Below, piece by piece: positions 52,171-61,228 of a DNA stretch of 64,000 nt. Source of the DNA: Galactobacter valiniphilus (lineage in GTDB: Bacteria > Actinomycetota > Actinomycetes > Actinomycetales > Micrococcaceae); contig NZ_QQXK01000009.1 in the NCBI RefSeq assembly GCF_003575975.1, positions 1 through 64,000 of the forward strand, written 5' to 3'. Each line of letters opens with the position of its first letter. Position 1 is the stretch's first letter. The notes beneath the pieces were generated by a model. The model was not told where the DNA came from. It worked only from the letters and a program-made list of their open reading frames with translations, and made no database searches. A program made the position numbers and the translations under genes.

Positions 52171-52204
52171 GTGTCGCCCGTGGGTTCTCATCGGGGTGCG
52201 CGGC

Positions 52205-52210
52205 TAGACT
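52205..52210 (+). promoter_or_regulatory. Leaderless -10 element TAGACT
   Basis: TAGACT plus seven bases leads into the ATG at 52218. Confidence 0.6.
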
Positions 52211-52217
52211 GGTCGGC

Positions 52218-52529
52218 ATGAGCCTTCCTCCGGATCCGTTCCTCGACGACCCCACCACGCCGGTCGGCGGCGGCGCAGCCGTCATCGAGCGCGAGCGTCA
52301 GCTCCAGAACGCGGAGCCAGGCGATCACGAGCGCTTTGCCCACTACGTCCGCAAGGAAAAGATCATGGAGTCGGCGCTTTCCGGCGAGCCGGTGATCGCC
52401 CTGTGCGGCAAGGTGTGGGTGCCCGGTCGCGACCCGAACAAGTTCCCCGTCTGCCCGGACTGCAAGGCCATCTTCGATGGCCTGCGCCCCGGCGGCGACG
52501 ACAAGGGCGGCAAGAAGCCCAAGAAGTGA
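52218..52529 (+). CDS. DUF3039 domain protein (103 aa)
   Basis: A short actinobacterial protein of unknown function. HERFAHYVRKEKIMESALSG is followed by PVIALCGKVWVPGRDPNKF and PVCPDCKAIFDGL. The single Cys in ALCG and the CPDC pair make a possible zinc site with the upstream His residues. The tail is lysine- and glycine-rich. Its place just before the helicase gene is, to my knowledge, common in Micrococcales. Confidence 0.85.
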   Translation: MSLPPDPFLDDPTTPVGGGAAVIERERQLQNAEPGDHERFAHYVRKEKIMESALSGEPVIALCGKVWVPGRDPNKFPVCPDCKAIFDGLRPGGDDKGGKKPKK

Positions 52530-52534
52530 CGCCA

Positions 52535-52575
52535 ACGCCTCACCCGCCCCTGGGCACCCAGGGCGGGTGAGGCGT
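52535..52575 (+). terminator. Terminator after the DUF3039 gene
   Basis: Arms ACGCCTCACCCGCCC (from 52535) and GGGCGGGTGAGGCGT (to 52575), extended by TGG/CCA and with one bulged C, are followed by CGTCGTGCCCC. Confidence 0.8.
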
Positions 52576-52659
52576 CGTCGTGCCCCGTCCGCCCGCCCTG
52601 TCAGGCGCGGCGAGGGGCAAGCAGTACCACCAGCAGTCCACGTCAGGAGATGCCCACTT

Positions 52660-54438
52660 ATGTCCGATGCCTTGTTCACCCTGGGCCAGGACATGCCACC
52701 GGCGTACCCGCAGAAGGCCGCGTGGGGCACCGCGACCAAACTGCGCCAGTGGCAGGCGGAGGCGCTGGAGAAGTTCTTCCAGAGCAACGAAAAGGACTTC
52801 CTGGCCGTCGCCACGCCCGGCGCCGGCAAGACGACCTTCGCCCTGCGCGTCGCAGCGATGCTCGTCGAGGCCGGGCGGATCAACCGGATCACCGTCGTGG
52901 CGCCCACCGATCACCTGAAGACGCAGTGGGCCGACGCCGCCGCGCGCATCGGGCTCTCGATCGACCCGAACTTTAAGAACGCCGACGGGCACCACGGCAA
53001 GGGCTTCATCGGGGTGGCCGTGACCTACGCGCAGGTGGCAAACAAACCGCTGCTGCACCGCGCCAAGACCGAGGCCGGCAAGACGCTCGTCATCCTCGAT
53101 GAGGTGCACCACGCCGGCGACGCGCTCTCCTGGGGCGACGGCATCCGCGAGGCCTTCGAGCCGGCCGTCAAGCGGCTCGCGCTCACGGGCACGCCCTTCC
53201 GCTCCGACACGGCGCAGATCCCGTTTGTGGATTACCAGGAGGACCCCGACGGGATCCGCCGCTCCAAGGCCGACTACACCTACGGCTACGGCGACGCGCT
53301 CAAGGACCACGTGGTCCGCCCCGTGCTGTTCATGGCGTACTCCGGCAACATGCGCTGGCGCACCTCCTCGGGCGAGGAGATGGAGGCGCAGCTCGGCGGC
53401 GCCGCCACGAAGGACATCACGGCCCACGCGTGGCGCACGGCGCTGAACCCCGAGGGCGAGTGGATCCCCGCCGTGCTCGCGGCCGCCGATCGCCGCCTCA
53501 CCGAGGTGCGCCGCTCCATCCCGGACGCCGGCGCGCTCGTCATCGCCACCGACCACGAGGACGCCAAGGCCTACGCCAAGCTCCTCAAAAAGATCTCCGG
53601 GGAGGCAGTGACGGTCATCCTCTCCGACGACGCCAAGGCCTCGAAGAAGATCGACGAGTTCTCCGCCGGCCAGCAGCGGTGGATGGTCGCGGTGCGCATG
53701 GTGTCCGAGGGCGTCGACGTGCCCCGACTGGCCGTGGGCGTCTACGCGACCTCCACGTCCACGCCGCTGTTCTTCGCGCAGGCGATTGGACGCTTCGTGC
53801 GCTCGCGCAAGCGCGGCGAGGTGGCCTCCATCTTCCTGCCGTCCGTGCCGATCCTCACCACCCTCGCCAACGAGATGGAGGTGGAGCGCGACCACGCCCT
53901 GGACAAGCCAAGCAACGGGCTGACCGAGGAGTTCTCCCCGGAGGAGGCCGAGGCGGCCGCCGCCGAGCGCGAGGACAAGGCCTCCGATGCGCTCACGCAG
54001 GGCAAGTTCGAGGCGCTCGAGTCCGACGCCTCCTTCGACCGCGTGCTCTTCGACGGCGGCGAGTTCGGCCTCGGCGGCGTGGTGGGCTCGGAGGACGAGC
54101 AGGACTTCCTGGGCATCCCCGGCCTGCTGGACGCCGATCAGGTGGGCGTGCTGCTGCGCCAGCGCCAGGCCGAGCAGGTCTCGCGGCGCAAGCGGCGCGG
54201 GCCGGAGGCCGGCCCCGTGGAGCCGCGCGAGGTGGTTGACCACCGCAAGCTCACGGAGCTGCGCAGCCAGCTGGCCAAGAACGTCGCCGCCTGGTCGGCG
54301 CGCACCGGGACCCCGCACGGGCAGGTGCACACCAAGCTGCGCTCCGTGTGCGGCGGCCCGGCCGTGGCTCAGGCGTCTCAGGCGCAGCTCGAGGCGCGCC
54401 TGGAGAAGCTGCAGGACTGGTTCGTGGGGCGCAAGTAG
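52660..54438 (+). CDS. DEAD/DEAH-box helicase (592 aa)
   Basis: A superfamily 2 helicase of the restriction-type ResIII/UvrB-like branch. Motif I is ATPGAGKT (51-58), motif II DEVHH (from residue 147), motif III LTGTPFRSD, and the C-terminal RecA domain has GVDVPRLAVGVYATST and FAQAIGRFVRSRKRGE. The last 120 residues are charged and helical. Similar proteins are widespread in Micrococcales as housekeeping helicases; a restriction partner is not present here. AGGAGA lies before the ATG at 52660. Confidence 0.9.
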   Translation: MSDALFTLGQDMPPAYPQKAAWGTATKLRQWQAEALEKFFQSNEKDFLAVATPGAGKTTFALRVAAMLVEAGRINRITVVAPTDHLKTQWADAAARIGLSIDPNFKNADGHHGKGFIGVAVTYAQVANKPLLHRAKTEAGKTLVILDEVHHAGDALSWGDGIREAFEPAVKRLALTGTPFRSDTAQIPFVDYQEDPDGIRRSKADYTYGYGDALKDHVVRPVLFMAYSGNMRWRTSSGEEMEAQLGGAATKDITAHAWRTALNPEGEWIPAVLAAADRRLTEVRRSIPDAGALVIATDHEDAKAYAKLLKKISGEAVTVILSDDAKASKKIDEFSAGQQRWMVAVRMVSEGVDVPRLAVGVYATSTSTPLFFAQAIGRFVRSRKRGEVASIFLPSVPILTTLANEMEVERDHALDKPSNGLTEEFSPEEAEAAAAEREDKASDALTQGKFEALESDASFDRVLFDGGEFGLGGVVGSEDEQDFLGIPGLLDADQVGVLLRQRQAEQVSRRKRRGPEAGPVEPREVVDHRKLTELRSQLAKNVAAWSARTGTPHGQVHTKLRSVCGGPAVAQASQAQLEARLEKLQDWFVGRK

Positions 54439-54526
54439 CGCGCCCCATCATCCGCACCTTGCCTTTGCACCCCCTCGGGAGCGGTGCAGGCACCACGTGC
54501 GGGAGGCAGATCCACAGCGTGGGCGG

Positions 54527-54532
54527 CAGAAT
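54527..54532 (+). promoter_or_regulatory. Leaderless -10-like element CAGAAT
   Basis: CAGAAT plus six bases leads into the ATG at 54539. No ribosome-binding sequence is present. Confidence 0.45.
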
Positions 54533-54538
54533 GGGGCC

Positions 54539-54973
54539 ATGACTGCCCGCGAGACGCTACCCACGTGCTGGATCTTCGACATGGACGGCACGCTCGCGCT
54601 CATGGAGGGCCGCTCGCCCTACGACATGCACCGCGTGGCCGAGGACGTCCCCAACCCGCCCGTGGTCCAGGTGGCGCAGGCGCTCGCGGCGCACCCGGGC
54701 GTGGACCGGATCGTCATCGCCTCGGGGCGCAACGAGGCGGCCCGGCGTGCAACGCAGGCCTGGCTGACCTTCAACGACGTCCCCTGGGACGCGCTCTATA
54801 TGCGCCCCGACGGCGACCAGCGCCGGGACGACGCGGTCAAGGAGGAGATCCTGGACCGCGACATCTTGCCGCGCTACCGCGTGCTCGGCGTCGTGGACGA
54901 CCGCCAGCAGGTCGTTGACATGTGGCGCCGCCGCGGCCTCTTCTGCCTGCAGGCCGCGCCAGGAGACTTCTAA
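54539..54973 (+). CDS. HAD-family phosphatase, polynucleotide kinase 3'-phosphatase-like (144 aa)
   Basis: The HAD nucleophile motif FDMDGTLA (Asp14, Asp16) is followed by SPYDMHRVAEDVPNPPVVQV, the phosphatase-domain signature seen in T4 polynucleotide kinase. IVIASGRNEAARRATQAWL carries HAD motif II, and VVDDRQQVVDMWRRRGL carries motif IV. There is no kinase domain. By family it would remove 3'-phosphates from RNA or DNA ends, which is inference. It overlaps the pncA stop by four bases in a tail-to-tail arrangement. Confidence 0.8.
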   Translation: MTARETLPTCWIFDMDGTLALMEGRSPYDMHRVAEDVPNPPVVQVAQALAAHPGVDRIVIASGRNEAARRATQAWLTFNDVPWDALYMRPDGDQRRDDAVKEEILDRDILPRYRVLGVVDDRQQVVDMWRRRGLFCLQAAPGDF

Positions 54974-55593
54974 TCGTCCACGCGCACGCCCGCGGCGCGC
55001 AGCTCCTCGAGGACCGCCGACACGCCGTCGGGGTGCACAGCGGCCGTGAGGCCGGCGGCGACGCTGACCTCGAAACCCTCCCGCGCGGCGTCGAGCGCCG
55101 TGGCCTTGACGCAAAAATCGGTGGCGATCCCCGCCACGACCACGGAGTCCACGCCGCGCCCGCGCAGCCACTCGGCCAGCGGCGCGCCGGGGAGCGCCTC
55201 GCCCGGCGCCGGCTCCGGCGTCCCCACGGCCTCGTGGGCCGTGAGCGCGCGGCCCTGGAAGCCCGAGTAGGCGTCCTCGTAGCGGCCCTTGCGCACGAAG
55301 GCGTCGATGGAATGCACCACGGGATCCAGGCCTGGGTGCAGGGCGGCGCCCGGCGTTCCGGCCACACAGTGCACTGGCCAGGAGTGCTGGAAGTCGGGCT
55401 CCGCGGCGAAGTGCGAACCCGGATCGATGTGCCAATCCTGGGTCGCCACGACGGTGTCGAAGCCCGCGGACGCCGCGCCGTTGCCGAGCACCGCGGCGAG
55501 CGAGGAGGCCACGGCCGCGCCACCGGCCACGGCGAGGGAACCGCCCTCGCAGAAGTCGTTCTGCACATCGACGATGATCAGGGCCTTGGCCAT
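54970..55593 (-). CDS. pncA: Nicotinamidase
   Basis: It converts nicotinamide to nicotinate in NAD salvage and also activates pyrazinamide in mycobacteria. The catalytic triad is visible: Asp9 in ALIIVDVQNDFCEGG, Lys102 in AFVRKGRYEDAYSGF and Cys161 in AGIATDFCVKATAL. The metal ligands are in TQDWHIDPGSHF. The ATG at 55593 has AAGGAG upstream. It lies downstream of pncB, the next enzyme of the pathway, with palindromic repeat copy B between them. Confidence 0.94.
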   Translation of the reverse strand: MAKALIIVDVQNDFCEGGSLAVAGGAAVASSLAAVLGNGAASAGFDTVVATQDWHIDPGSHFAAEPDFQHSWPVHCVAGTPGAALHPGLDPVVHSIDAFVRKGRYEDAYSGFQGRALTAHEAVGTPEPAPGEALPGAPLAEWLRGRGVDSVVVAGIATDFCVKATALDAAREGFEVSVAAGLTAAVHPDGVSAVLEELRAAGVRVDD

Positions 55594-55607
55594 GGTGCGC
55601 TCCTTCT

Positions 55608-55681
55608 GATCCCGCACTGATCCCGCACTTTTCGTCGAATCCCGCCCACAAGGGGAGGGAGGAGACGAAAAGTGCGGGAGG
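55608..55681. repeat. Intergenic palindromic repeat, copy B
   Basis: Perfect 16-base arms, TCCCGCACTTTTCGTC (55621-55636) and GACGAAAAGTGCGGGA (55664-55679), are separated by 27 bases. An extra partial unit, GATCCCGCACT (55608-55618), precedes it. It shares 23 of 24 bases with copy A near 29550. It may also end the pncB transcript or lower pncA expression. Confidence 0.75.
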
Positions 55682-55686
55682 GCTGA

Positions 55687-56997
55687 CTAGTTCTCGTCCA
55701 CGTAGATGGTGGGGATGACCGGCTCGCCGCGCAGCATCTGCTTGGCGGCGCCCGGCAGCTCCTGGATGGAGGCCTCGCGGCGGGCGATGGCCGCCTTGAC
55801 GCCCTCGGCGCCGGTGAAGCCCGGCTGCACCACACCGTCCACCACGAGCGGCACGATGAGCGAGCGATCGCGCTCGCCCAGCTCGGGCGCCTCGTCGATG
55901 CCGATGACCTCGGCCGTGGCGCGTCCACGCTCGTTGATGCGGCGGTAGGCGCTCTTGCGCCCGCCCACCGAGGCCTTGCCCGTGGCGGCCTTGGCCACGT
56001 CCTTCCACTCGCCGTCGTTGCCCTCGCGGGAGACGAGCTTGTAGACCATGCCGGCCGTGGGGGCGCCGGAGCCCGTGACGAGCTTGGTTCCCACGCCGTA
56101 GACGTCCACGGGGGCGGAGCGCAGCGCCGCGATGGCGTGCTCGTCCAGGTCGGAGGTGACGACGATCCGGGTCTTGGTGTTGCCGAGCGAGTCGAGCAGC
56201 TCGCGAACCCAGCGCGCCTGGTCCACGAGGTCGCCGGAGTCGAGGCGGACGCCGCCGAGCTCGGGGCCGGCGACCTCCACGGCGGTGCGCACGCCCTGCT
56301 CCACGTCGTAGGTGTCCACGAGCAGCGTGGTGCCCTTGCCGAGCGTGGCGACCTGCGCCTCGAAGGCCTCGCGCTCCGAATCGTGCAGGAGCGTGAAGGA
56401 GTGCGCGGCGGTGCCGGCGGTCGGCAGGCCGTAGGCGCGCCCGGCCTCGAGGTTTGAGGTGGTGGTGAAGCCGGCGATGATCGCGGCGCGGGCGGCGGCC
56501 ACGGCGGCGGACTCGTGCGTGCGGCGCGAGCCCATCTCGATGCACGGGCGGCCGTCGGCCACCGCGATCATGCGGGAGGCCGCGGAGGCCACGGCCGTGT
56601 CGAAGTTCAGGATGGAGAGCAGGTAGGTCTCCAGGAGGCAGGCCTCGGCGAAGGTCGACTCGACCTGCAGCAGCGGGGAACCCGGGAAGTAGATCTCGCC
56701 CTCGGCGTAGCCCGTGATGGTGCCGGAGAAGCGGAAGTCGGCGAGCCAGTTCAGGGTCTGCTCGTTGACGACCTTGCGCTCGGCGAGGAACTCGAGTTCC
56801 TCGGGGCCGAAGCGGAAGTCCGCGAGCCCCTCGAGCAGGCGGCCCGTGCCGGCGAGCAGTCCGTAGCGGCGCCCCTCCGGCAGGCGGCGGGCGAACACCT
56901 CGAACACGCTCTTGCGCTGGGCGGTTCCGGCGGCGAGGGCCGCCTCCACCATCGTCAGCTCATAGTGGTCGGTGAGCAGGGACGTGGCCGGTGCCAT
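55687..56997 (-). CDS. pncB: Nicotinate phosphoribosyltransferase
   Basis: It joins nicotinate to PRPP with ATP hydrolysis, giving nicotinate mononucleotide. TDHYELTMVEAAL is the N-terminal signature. EMGSRRTHESAAVAAA and SNLEAGRAYGLPTAGTAAHS contain the phosphoribosyl site and the likely phosphorylated His199. RLDSGDLVDQARWVRELLD and GVGTKLVTGSGAP bind PRPP. The 436-residue length is normal. AGGAGGA lies seven bases before the ATG. It forms an operon with pncA. Confidence 0.95.
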   Translation of the reverse strand: MAPATSLLTDHYELTMVEAALAAGTAQRKSVFEVFARRLPEGRRYGLLAGTGRLLEGLADFRFGPEELEFLAERKVVNEQTLNWLADFRFSGTITGYAEGEIYFPGSPLLQVESTFAEACLLETYLLSILNFDTAVASAASRMIAVADGRPCIEMGSRRTHESAAVAAARAAIIAGFTTTSNLEAGRAYGLPTAGTAAHSFTLLHDSEREAFEAQVATLGKGTTLLVDTYDVEQGVRTAVEVAGPELGGVRLDSGDLVDQARWVRELLDSLGNTKTRIVVTSDLDEHAIAALRSAPVDVYGVGTKLVTGSGAPTAGMVYKLVSREGNDGEWKDVAKAATGKASVGGRKSAYRRINERGRATAEVIGIDEAPELGERDRSLIVPLVVDGVVQPGFTGAEGVKAAIARREASIQELPGAAKQMLRGEPVIPTIYVDEN

Positions 56998-57049
56998 GCA
57001 GGTCCTCCTGGGTGACGAGGCCGCAGCCTCACAGTTCTCGCTTGCGCTC

Positions 57050-57055
57050 AGCTTA
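57050..57055 (-). promoter_or_regulatory. Candidate -10 element for pncB-pncA
   Basis: The minus strand reads TAAGCT, predicting a leader of about 46 bases that includes the AGGAGGA site. I saw no known NAD-responsive operator. Confidence 0.4.
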
Positions 57056-57175
57056 TGCTCCCGGCGCCGGGAAGGTGGGCAGGCGGTGGGCGGGCGGCGG
57101 TCGGCGAACCCGCCCAGGGCCCGCCCGCGCGGTGGCTTGCCTCACCCCTTCGCCCGCGCCGGGCCCGAAGCGACC

Positions 57176-57181
57176 TAGAAT
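57176..57181 (+). promoter_or_regulatory. Leaderless -10 element TAGAAT for clpS
   Basis: TAGAAT plus six bases leads into the ATG at 57188. Confidence 0.65.
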
Positions 57182-57187
57182 CGAGGC

Positions 57188-57487
57188 ATGACCGTCACCG
57201 CCTCCCCGGTGGCCTCCCCGCGCGAGGACACCGAGCTCTCCGTGCAGCACGAGCGCCCCTATCTGCTCATCGTGTGGGACGACCCGGTGAACCTCATGTC
57301 TTATGTTGCCTTCGTCTTCCGCAGCTACTTCGGCTTCAGCGCCGAGCGCGCCGACGAGCTGATGCTGCGCGTCCACCACGACGGGCAGGCCGTCGTCGCC
57401 TCCGGTTCCAAGGAGCGCATGGAGGCCGACGTCGTGGCCATGCACGGTTACGGCCTCCAGGCCACCCTGCGGCAGGTGGACGCCTGA
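57188..57487 (+). CDS. clpS: ATP-dependent Clp protease adaptor ClpS
   Basis: ClpS carries N-degron substrates to ClpAP/ClpCP. The family core is present: PYLLIVWDDPVNLMSYVAFVF (with the DDPVN substrate-pocket motif), then LMLRVHHDGQAVVASGSKER and the final helix-strand YGLQATL. At 99 residues it is full length. The first 25 residues are a flexible tail. It overlaps the DUF2017 gene by one base (TGATG). Confidence 0.95.
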   Translation: MTVTASPVASPREDTELSVQHERPYLLIVWDDPVNLMSYVAFVFRSYFGFSAERADELMLRVHHDGQAVVASGSKERMEADVVAMHGYGLQATLRQVDA

Positions 57488-58272
57488 TGGCGCGCGGCTT
57501 CCGGCCCGTGGGCGGCGCCTACATCGCCGAGCTCGACGAGGCCGAGTCCAAGCTCGTGGCCCAGCTGGCGCTGGACGTCAAGGAAATGCTGGACACCCGC
57601 GCCGAACTGACGGGGGACCTGGTCCCCGATCAAGAGCACGACGACGCCGCGCCCGGCCCGGATGCCCCCGCGCCCTCCGGCGCGGGGCGGCAGGGCGACG
57701 ACGCGCCGGGCGCCCCCGCCGCGGGCGGGGAGAAGTGGTGGGAGGAGCTGGGCCTGAGCCCGGCCGATCTCGGGGTGGGCCCCGACGGCGAACTCCTGCC
57801 GGACAACGAGGCGCTCCCGGGCGTCGGCGCCCCCGGCACGGGGGGAGAGGCACCCAGGCCCACCACGCGCCGTCGTGCACGTCCCGCCGATCCGGCCCTG
57901 GCCCGGCTCCTGCCGGACCTCGTGGCGCACGGCGAGGCCGCCGACGGCGAGGCCGAGCGCCTGCGTGCCCTGACCGAGCCCGGCCTCGTGGCCGGCAAGC
58001 GAGCCAACCTGGCCGAGGCCGCCGCCCTGCTCTCCATGGATCCGCTGCGCGTGCCGGCGGCCGACGCCCCGCGCTTCGCCTCGGCCCTCAACGACATCCG
58101 GCTCGTGCTGGCCCAGCGCCTCGGCATCGAAACGGAGGAGGACGCAGAGCGCGTCGCCGCCGCCGAGGAGAACCCGGACGACGAGCTCGAGCACTACCTT
58201 GCGCTGCTCTACGGTTTTGTTTCCTGGCTGCAGGAATCCCTCATGACCGCCCTGCTGCGCCGCAAGCACTGA
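57487..58272 (+). CDS. DUF2017 family protein (261 aa)
   Basis: An actinobacterial protein nearly always encoded after clpS. The conserved N-terminus has [20 protein letters not shown], and the C-terminal helical domain has [38 protein letters not shown] and [19 protein letters not shown]. Between them lies a proline- and acid-rich insert (about residues 45-125). The function is unknown, but the coupling to clpS (TGATG) points to the same proteolytic pathway. Confidence 0.85.
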   Translation: MARGFRPVGGAYIAELDEAESKLVAQLALDVKEMLDTRAELTGDLVPDQEHDDAAPGPDAPAPSGAGRQGDDAPGAPAAGGEKWWEELGLSPADLGVGPDGELLPDNEALPGVGAPGTGGEAPRPTTRRRARPADPALARLLPDLVAHGEAADGEAERLRALTEPGLVAGKRANLAEAAALLSMDPLRVPAADAPRFASALNDIRLVLAQRLGIETEEDAERVAAAEENPDDELEHYLALLYGFVSWLQESLMTALLRRKH

Positions 58273-58294
58273 ACCACCACCGAAACGGAATCCT

Positions 58295-59242
58295 GTGACC
58301 TTCCCCGCCCAGCGCGCCACCGGCGCGGCAGCGACCTCCCACGCACCGGAGGCCGAGGCACCCATCGGCATCTTCGATTCCGGCGTGGGAGGGCTCACCG
58401 TGGCGCGGGCCGTCATCGACCAGCTGCCGCACGAGTCGACGCACTACGTGGGTGACACGGGACGCGGCCCCTACGGCCCGCTGCCGCTGGCCACCGTACG
58501 TGCCAACGCCCTCGGCATCATGGACGAGCTCGTCGACGCCGGCGTGAAGCTGCTCGTGATCGCGTGCAACACCGCCTCCGCCGCCGTGCTGCACGACGCG
58601 CGCGAGCGATACACCGTGCGCTACGGCATCCCCGTGGTGGAGGTCATCCAGCCGGCCGTGCGCCGCGCCGTGGCAGCGACCCGCAACGGCAAGATCGGCG
58701 TCATCGGCACGCAGGCGACCATCGGCTCGCGCGCCTACAACGACGCCTTCGCCGCCGCCCCGCAGCTGGAGATCGTCTCCGCCGCCTGCCCGCGCTTCGT
58801 GGAGTTTGTGGAGCAGGGCATCACCTCCGGGCCCGAGCTGATTGCCACGGCGGAGGAGTACCTGGCGCCGCTCAAGGCCGCCGGCGTGGACACGCTGGTG
58901 CTCGGCTGCACGCACTACCCGCTGCTCACGGGCGTACTGTCTTTGGTCATGGGGGACGACGTCACGCTGGTCTCGTCGGCGGAGGAGACCGCCAAGGACG
59001 TCTATCGCTCCCTCGCGCGCCTGGGGCTGGAGACCCCCGACCCGGGCACCGGCGAGCACCACTTTGTCGCCACGGGGGACGCCGCGGCGTTCGAAACCCT
59101 GGCCAGGCGCTTCCTGGGCCCCGAGGTGCGCGGCGTCGAACACGCCGACCACGTGGCCCAACACTTCCCGACCGCCGCCCTGCAGCGCATCACGCCCGAA
59201 ATGATCGCGGCCGCGCGCTCCGAAGGAGACGTTTCGCCATGA
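58295..59242 (+). CDS. murI: Glutamate racemase
   Basis: It supplies D-glutamate for peptidoglycan. [17 protein letters not shown] carries the catalytic Asp. The two catalytic cysteines are Cys91 in [11 protein letters not shown] and Cys205 in [24 protein letters not shown] is the third signature. GTG at 58295 has ACGGAA upstream; the first 25 residues before the fold are extra. It overlaps the MBL gene by four bases (ATGA). Confidence 0.95.
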   Translation: MTFPAQRATGAAATSHAPEAEAPIGIFDSGVGGLTVARAVIDQLPHESTHYVGDTGRGPYGPLPLATVRANALGIMDELVDAGVKLLVIACNTASAAVLHDARERYTVRYGIPVVEVIQPAVRRAVAATRNGKIGVIGTQATIGSRAYNDAFAAAPQLEIVSAACPRFVEFVEQGITSGPELIATAEEYLAPLKAAGVDTLVLGCTHYPLLTGVLSLVMGDDVTLVSSAEETAKDVYRSLARLGLETPDPGTGEHHFVATGDAAAFETLARRFLGPEVRGVEHADHVAQHFPTAALQRITPEMIAAARSEGDVSP

Positions 59243-60147
59243 AGCTGACCATCATCGGGAGCACGGGCTCCTTCCCTGGCCCGGGTTCCCCCGCGTCGTG
59301 TTACCTGCTGACCGCCCACGACGGAACGCGCCCATGGCGCATCCTCATGGACCTCGGTTCCGGTTCCCTCGGTGTGTTGCAGCGCTACATGGACCTGAAG
59401 GACATCGACGCGATCTTCATCTCCCACCTGCACCCGGATCACTGCATGGACCTGTGCGGCCTGCACGTGGCGGTGCACTGGGACCCGGCCGGCTGGGGAC
59501 GCGACCGGATCCTGGTGTGGGGCCCGGCGGCCACGGGCGATCGCATGGCCGACGCGTACGGCCTGCCGCGCGATCCGGGCATGCACGAGGACTTCGACTT
59601 CCGCGCCTTCACGCCCCGGGAGACCGTCAAGGTGGGGCCGTTCAAGGTCACGCCGTACCCCGTGCGCCACCCCGTGGATGAGGCCTACGCCCTGCGCGTC
59701 GAGGCCACCGAGAAGCTCTACGGGGAGACGGCCACGTCCGTGCTCACGTACTCCGGCGACACGGACTCCTGCGACGGCCTCGTCGAGGCCGCCCACGAGG
59801 CCGACCTCTTCCTGTGCGAGGCGGCCTTCCAGGAGGGGCGCGACGACGCGATCGATGGCGTGCATCTGACCGGAAAGCGCGCCGGCGAGGCGGCCCGCGC
59901 GGCGGACGTGGAGCGCCTCTTGCTCACCCACATCCCCGTCTGGACCGACGAGGCCACCGTGCTGGAGGAGGCCAGGGGCGAGTACGACGGCGAGCTGGCC
60001 GTCGCGGTCTCCGGCGTCACCTACGGCGTGCGCACCGGCAACCGGCTCGAGGCGCCCAAGACGAGCTCGATGTCCCGCATCCCGGTCTCCCTGGCCGAGG
60101 CCCTGCGCAAGGCCGGCGGTCAGCGCGATCAGGTGCTCGGCGGCTGA
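59239..60147 (+). CDS. MBL-fold metal-dependent hydrolase (302 aa)
   Basis: A metallo-beta-lactamase-fold protein of the RNase Z/ElaC-like branch. The metal motif is [10 protein letters not shown] (His63, His65, Asp67, His68), followed by [44 protein letters not shown] (metal-bridging Asp) and [11 protein letters not shown] (last His). Such proteins are encoded between murI and rph in many actinobacteria, which suggests a tRNA or RNA 3'-processing or phosphodiesterase role. GAAGGAG lies upstream of the ATG. Confidence 0.88.
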   Translation: MKLTIIGSTGSFPGPGSPASCYLLTAHDGTRPWRILMDLGSGSLGVLQRYMDLKDIDAIFISHLHPDHCMDLCGLHVAVHWDPAGWGRDRILVWGPAATGDRMADAYGLPRDPGMHEDFDFRAFTPRETVKVGPFKVTPYPVRHPVDEAYALRVEATEKLYGETATSVLTYSGDTDSCDGLVEAAHEADLFLCEAAFQEGRDDAIDGVHLTGKRAGEAARAADVERLLLTHIPVWTDEATVLEEARGEYDGELAVAVSGVTYGVRTGNRLEAPKTSSMSRIPVSLAEALRKAGGQRDQVLGG

Positions 60148-60150
60148 GCC

Positions 60151-60699
60151 GTGGACCTCTTCCTCGCCGGCGAGCCGCGCCGCTTCGTGCAGATCTGGCC
60201 CAGCCTCGAGACGGGGGAGTGGATCGTCCGCGAGGGTCTGCTGGGGCGCGCGGGCAGGCTCACGGAGACGGGGTTGCGACCCGAGGCCGTGCCGCTCGAG
60301 GAACTTGCCGCCCCCGTTCTGGGGCGCGGCTTCGCGGAACACGACGATGAGCTCATGGACTGGGTCGTCATCCAGTTCCCGGCCGGGCGGAAGTCGGCGG
60401 ACGAGGGCCTGCTGCGCCGTGCCGTCGAGGACGTGCAGCAGGCGCTCGAGGAACGCGGGCTCGGCTACGTGGACGGCTGGGACCGGGGCAAGCGCGCGGG
60501 AGACGGCGAGCTCGTGTGCCACGTGTTTGCGCGCAGCATGGATGGCGAGCTCGGTGCCGTTGCAGCGATGTCCGCGCTGAAGTGGCGCCGCTCCGATCCG
60601 CAGCGCGCCACGATCGCGCACCGGAGCCACGACGGCGAGGAATGGTCCGTGCGCTACGGGCGGGTCAACGGGAAGCTGCCCGGGCCGTTCGTGCTGTAG
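60151..60699 (+). CDS. Hypothetical protein with a WGR-like N-terminus (182 aa)
   Basis: The first 40 residues (FVQIWPSLETGEWIVREGLLGRAG) vaguely resemble a WGR domain, a small nucleic-acid-binding module, but the key WGR triplet reads LGR. The rest is an alpha/beta domain with LMDWVVIQFPAGRKSADEGL, DVQQALEERGLGYVDGWDRG, and ELVCHVFARSMDGELGA. I do not recognise a family. GTG at 60151 follows the MBL gene after three bases, so it is probably in the same operon. No strong ribosome-binding sequence is present. Confidence 0.55.
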   Translation: MDLFLAGEPRRFVQIWPSLETGEWIVREGLLGRAGRLTETGLRPEAVPLEELAAPVLGRGFAEHDDELMDWVVIQFPAGRKSADEGLLRRAVEDVQQALEERGLGYVDGWDRGKRAGDGELVCHVFARSMDGELGAVAAMSALKWRRSDPQRATIAHRSHDGEEWSVRYGRVNGKLPGPFVL

Positions 60700-61142
60700 G
60701 GCCCGGCTCGCGCACCTAATGCACGAATATTCCTCCGCGTGATCCGGCGGAGACGCGGTCCCGACGGGCAGGTGCCGTCAGGTCGTTGAACCCACGTTGC
60801 AATCGGTCAAGTGCTAGTGCCTCTGCCAACGCCCTCTTCGCAAGATGGCGAGAAATTTCGCGGTGCGCCCAGCTTCGGGCCACGCGACCTCGCGGCAAAT
60901 GCTGACCAGCCTGGCTGCAGATGGGGTGCGAGAGCGGTGGAAGCGAGGTTGATACGCGGTGCGGCTAGCCCTGGGTGGACTCTTGCATCGGATGGAATCG
61001 CGGCGACTCAGGCCTCGGCGTCGGCCGGTGTTGAACGCATGCCTGGTGCGCCAACAAGCCAGGCGGGCGCGCAGTCGGTTTAGGTGCCCGGCGGCGAGCT
61101 GTGGCCCGCGGAGAGGTGAAAGTTCATGCGAATACATTGTTA
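60700..61142. other. Gene-free stretch, possible gene remnants
   Basis: About 440 bases with a lower GC content than the flanks. I see short pieces of plausible coding sequence in more than one frame, for example FNDLTAPARRDRV on the minus strand, but none with a start signal and adequate length. It may be decayed sequence. No terminal repeats are visible. Confidence 0.4.
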
Positions 61143-61171
61143 TTGTTGTCGGCTGCTTATGGTCTGATAAT
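61143..61171 (+). promoter_or_regulatory. Sigma-A-type promoter of the lipoprotein gene
   Basis: TTGTTG (61143-61148), a 17-base spacer and GATAAT (61166-61171) form one of the clearest -35/-10 pairs in the window. The leader of about 50 bases ends with AGGAGG. Confidence 0.6.
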
Positions 61172-61228
61172 TTCGTGATGATGCCTGTCTAGTAGGCGTC
61201 ACCGTTATTGCTTACAGGAGGCGGAATG

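Noticed and set aside
52660-54438. Helicase as part of a restriction or defence system
   Set aside because: Its motifs fit a ResIII-like helicase, but no methylase, nuclease or defence partner is adjacent and the neighbours are housekeeping genes.
60716-61137. Minus-strand open frames in the gene-free stretch before the lipoprotein
   Set aside because: Short, arginine-rich and without a ribosome-binding site. They may be remnants of a gene but cannot be called.
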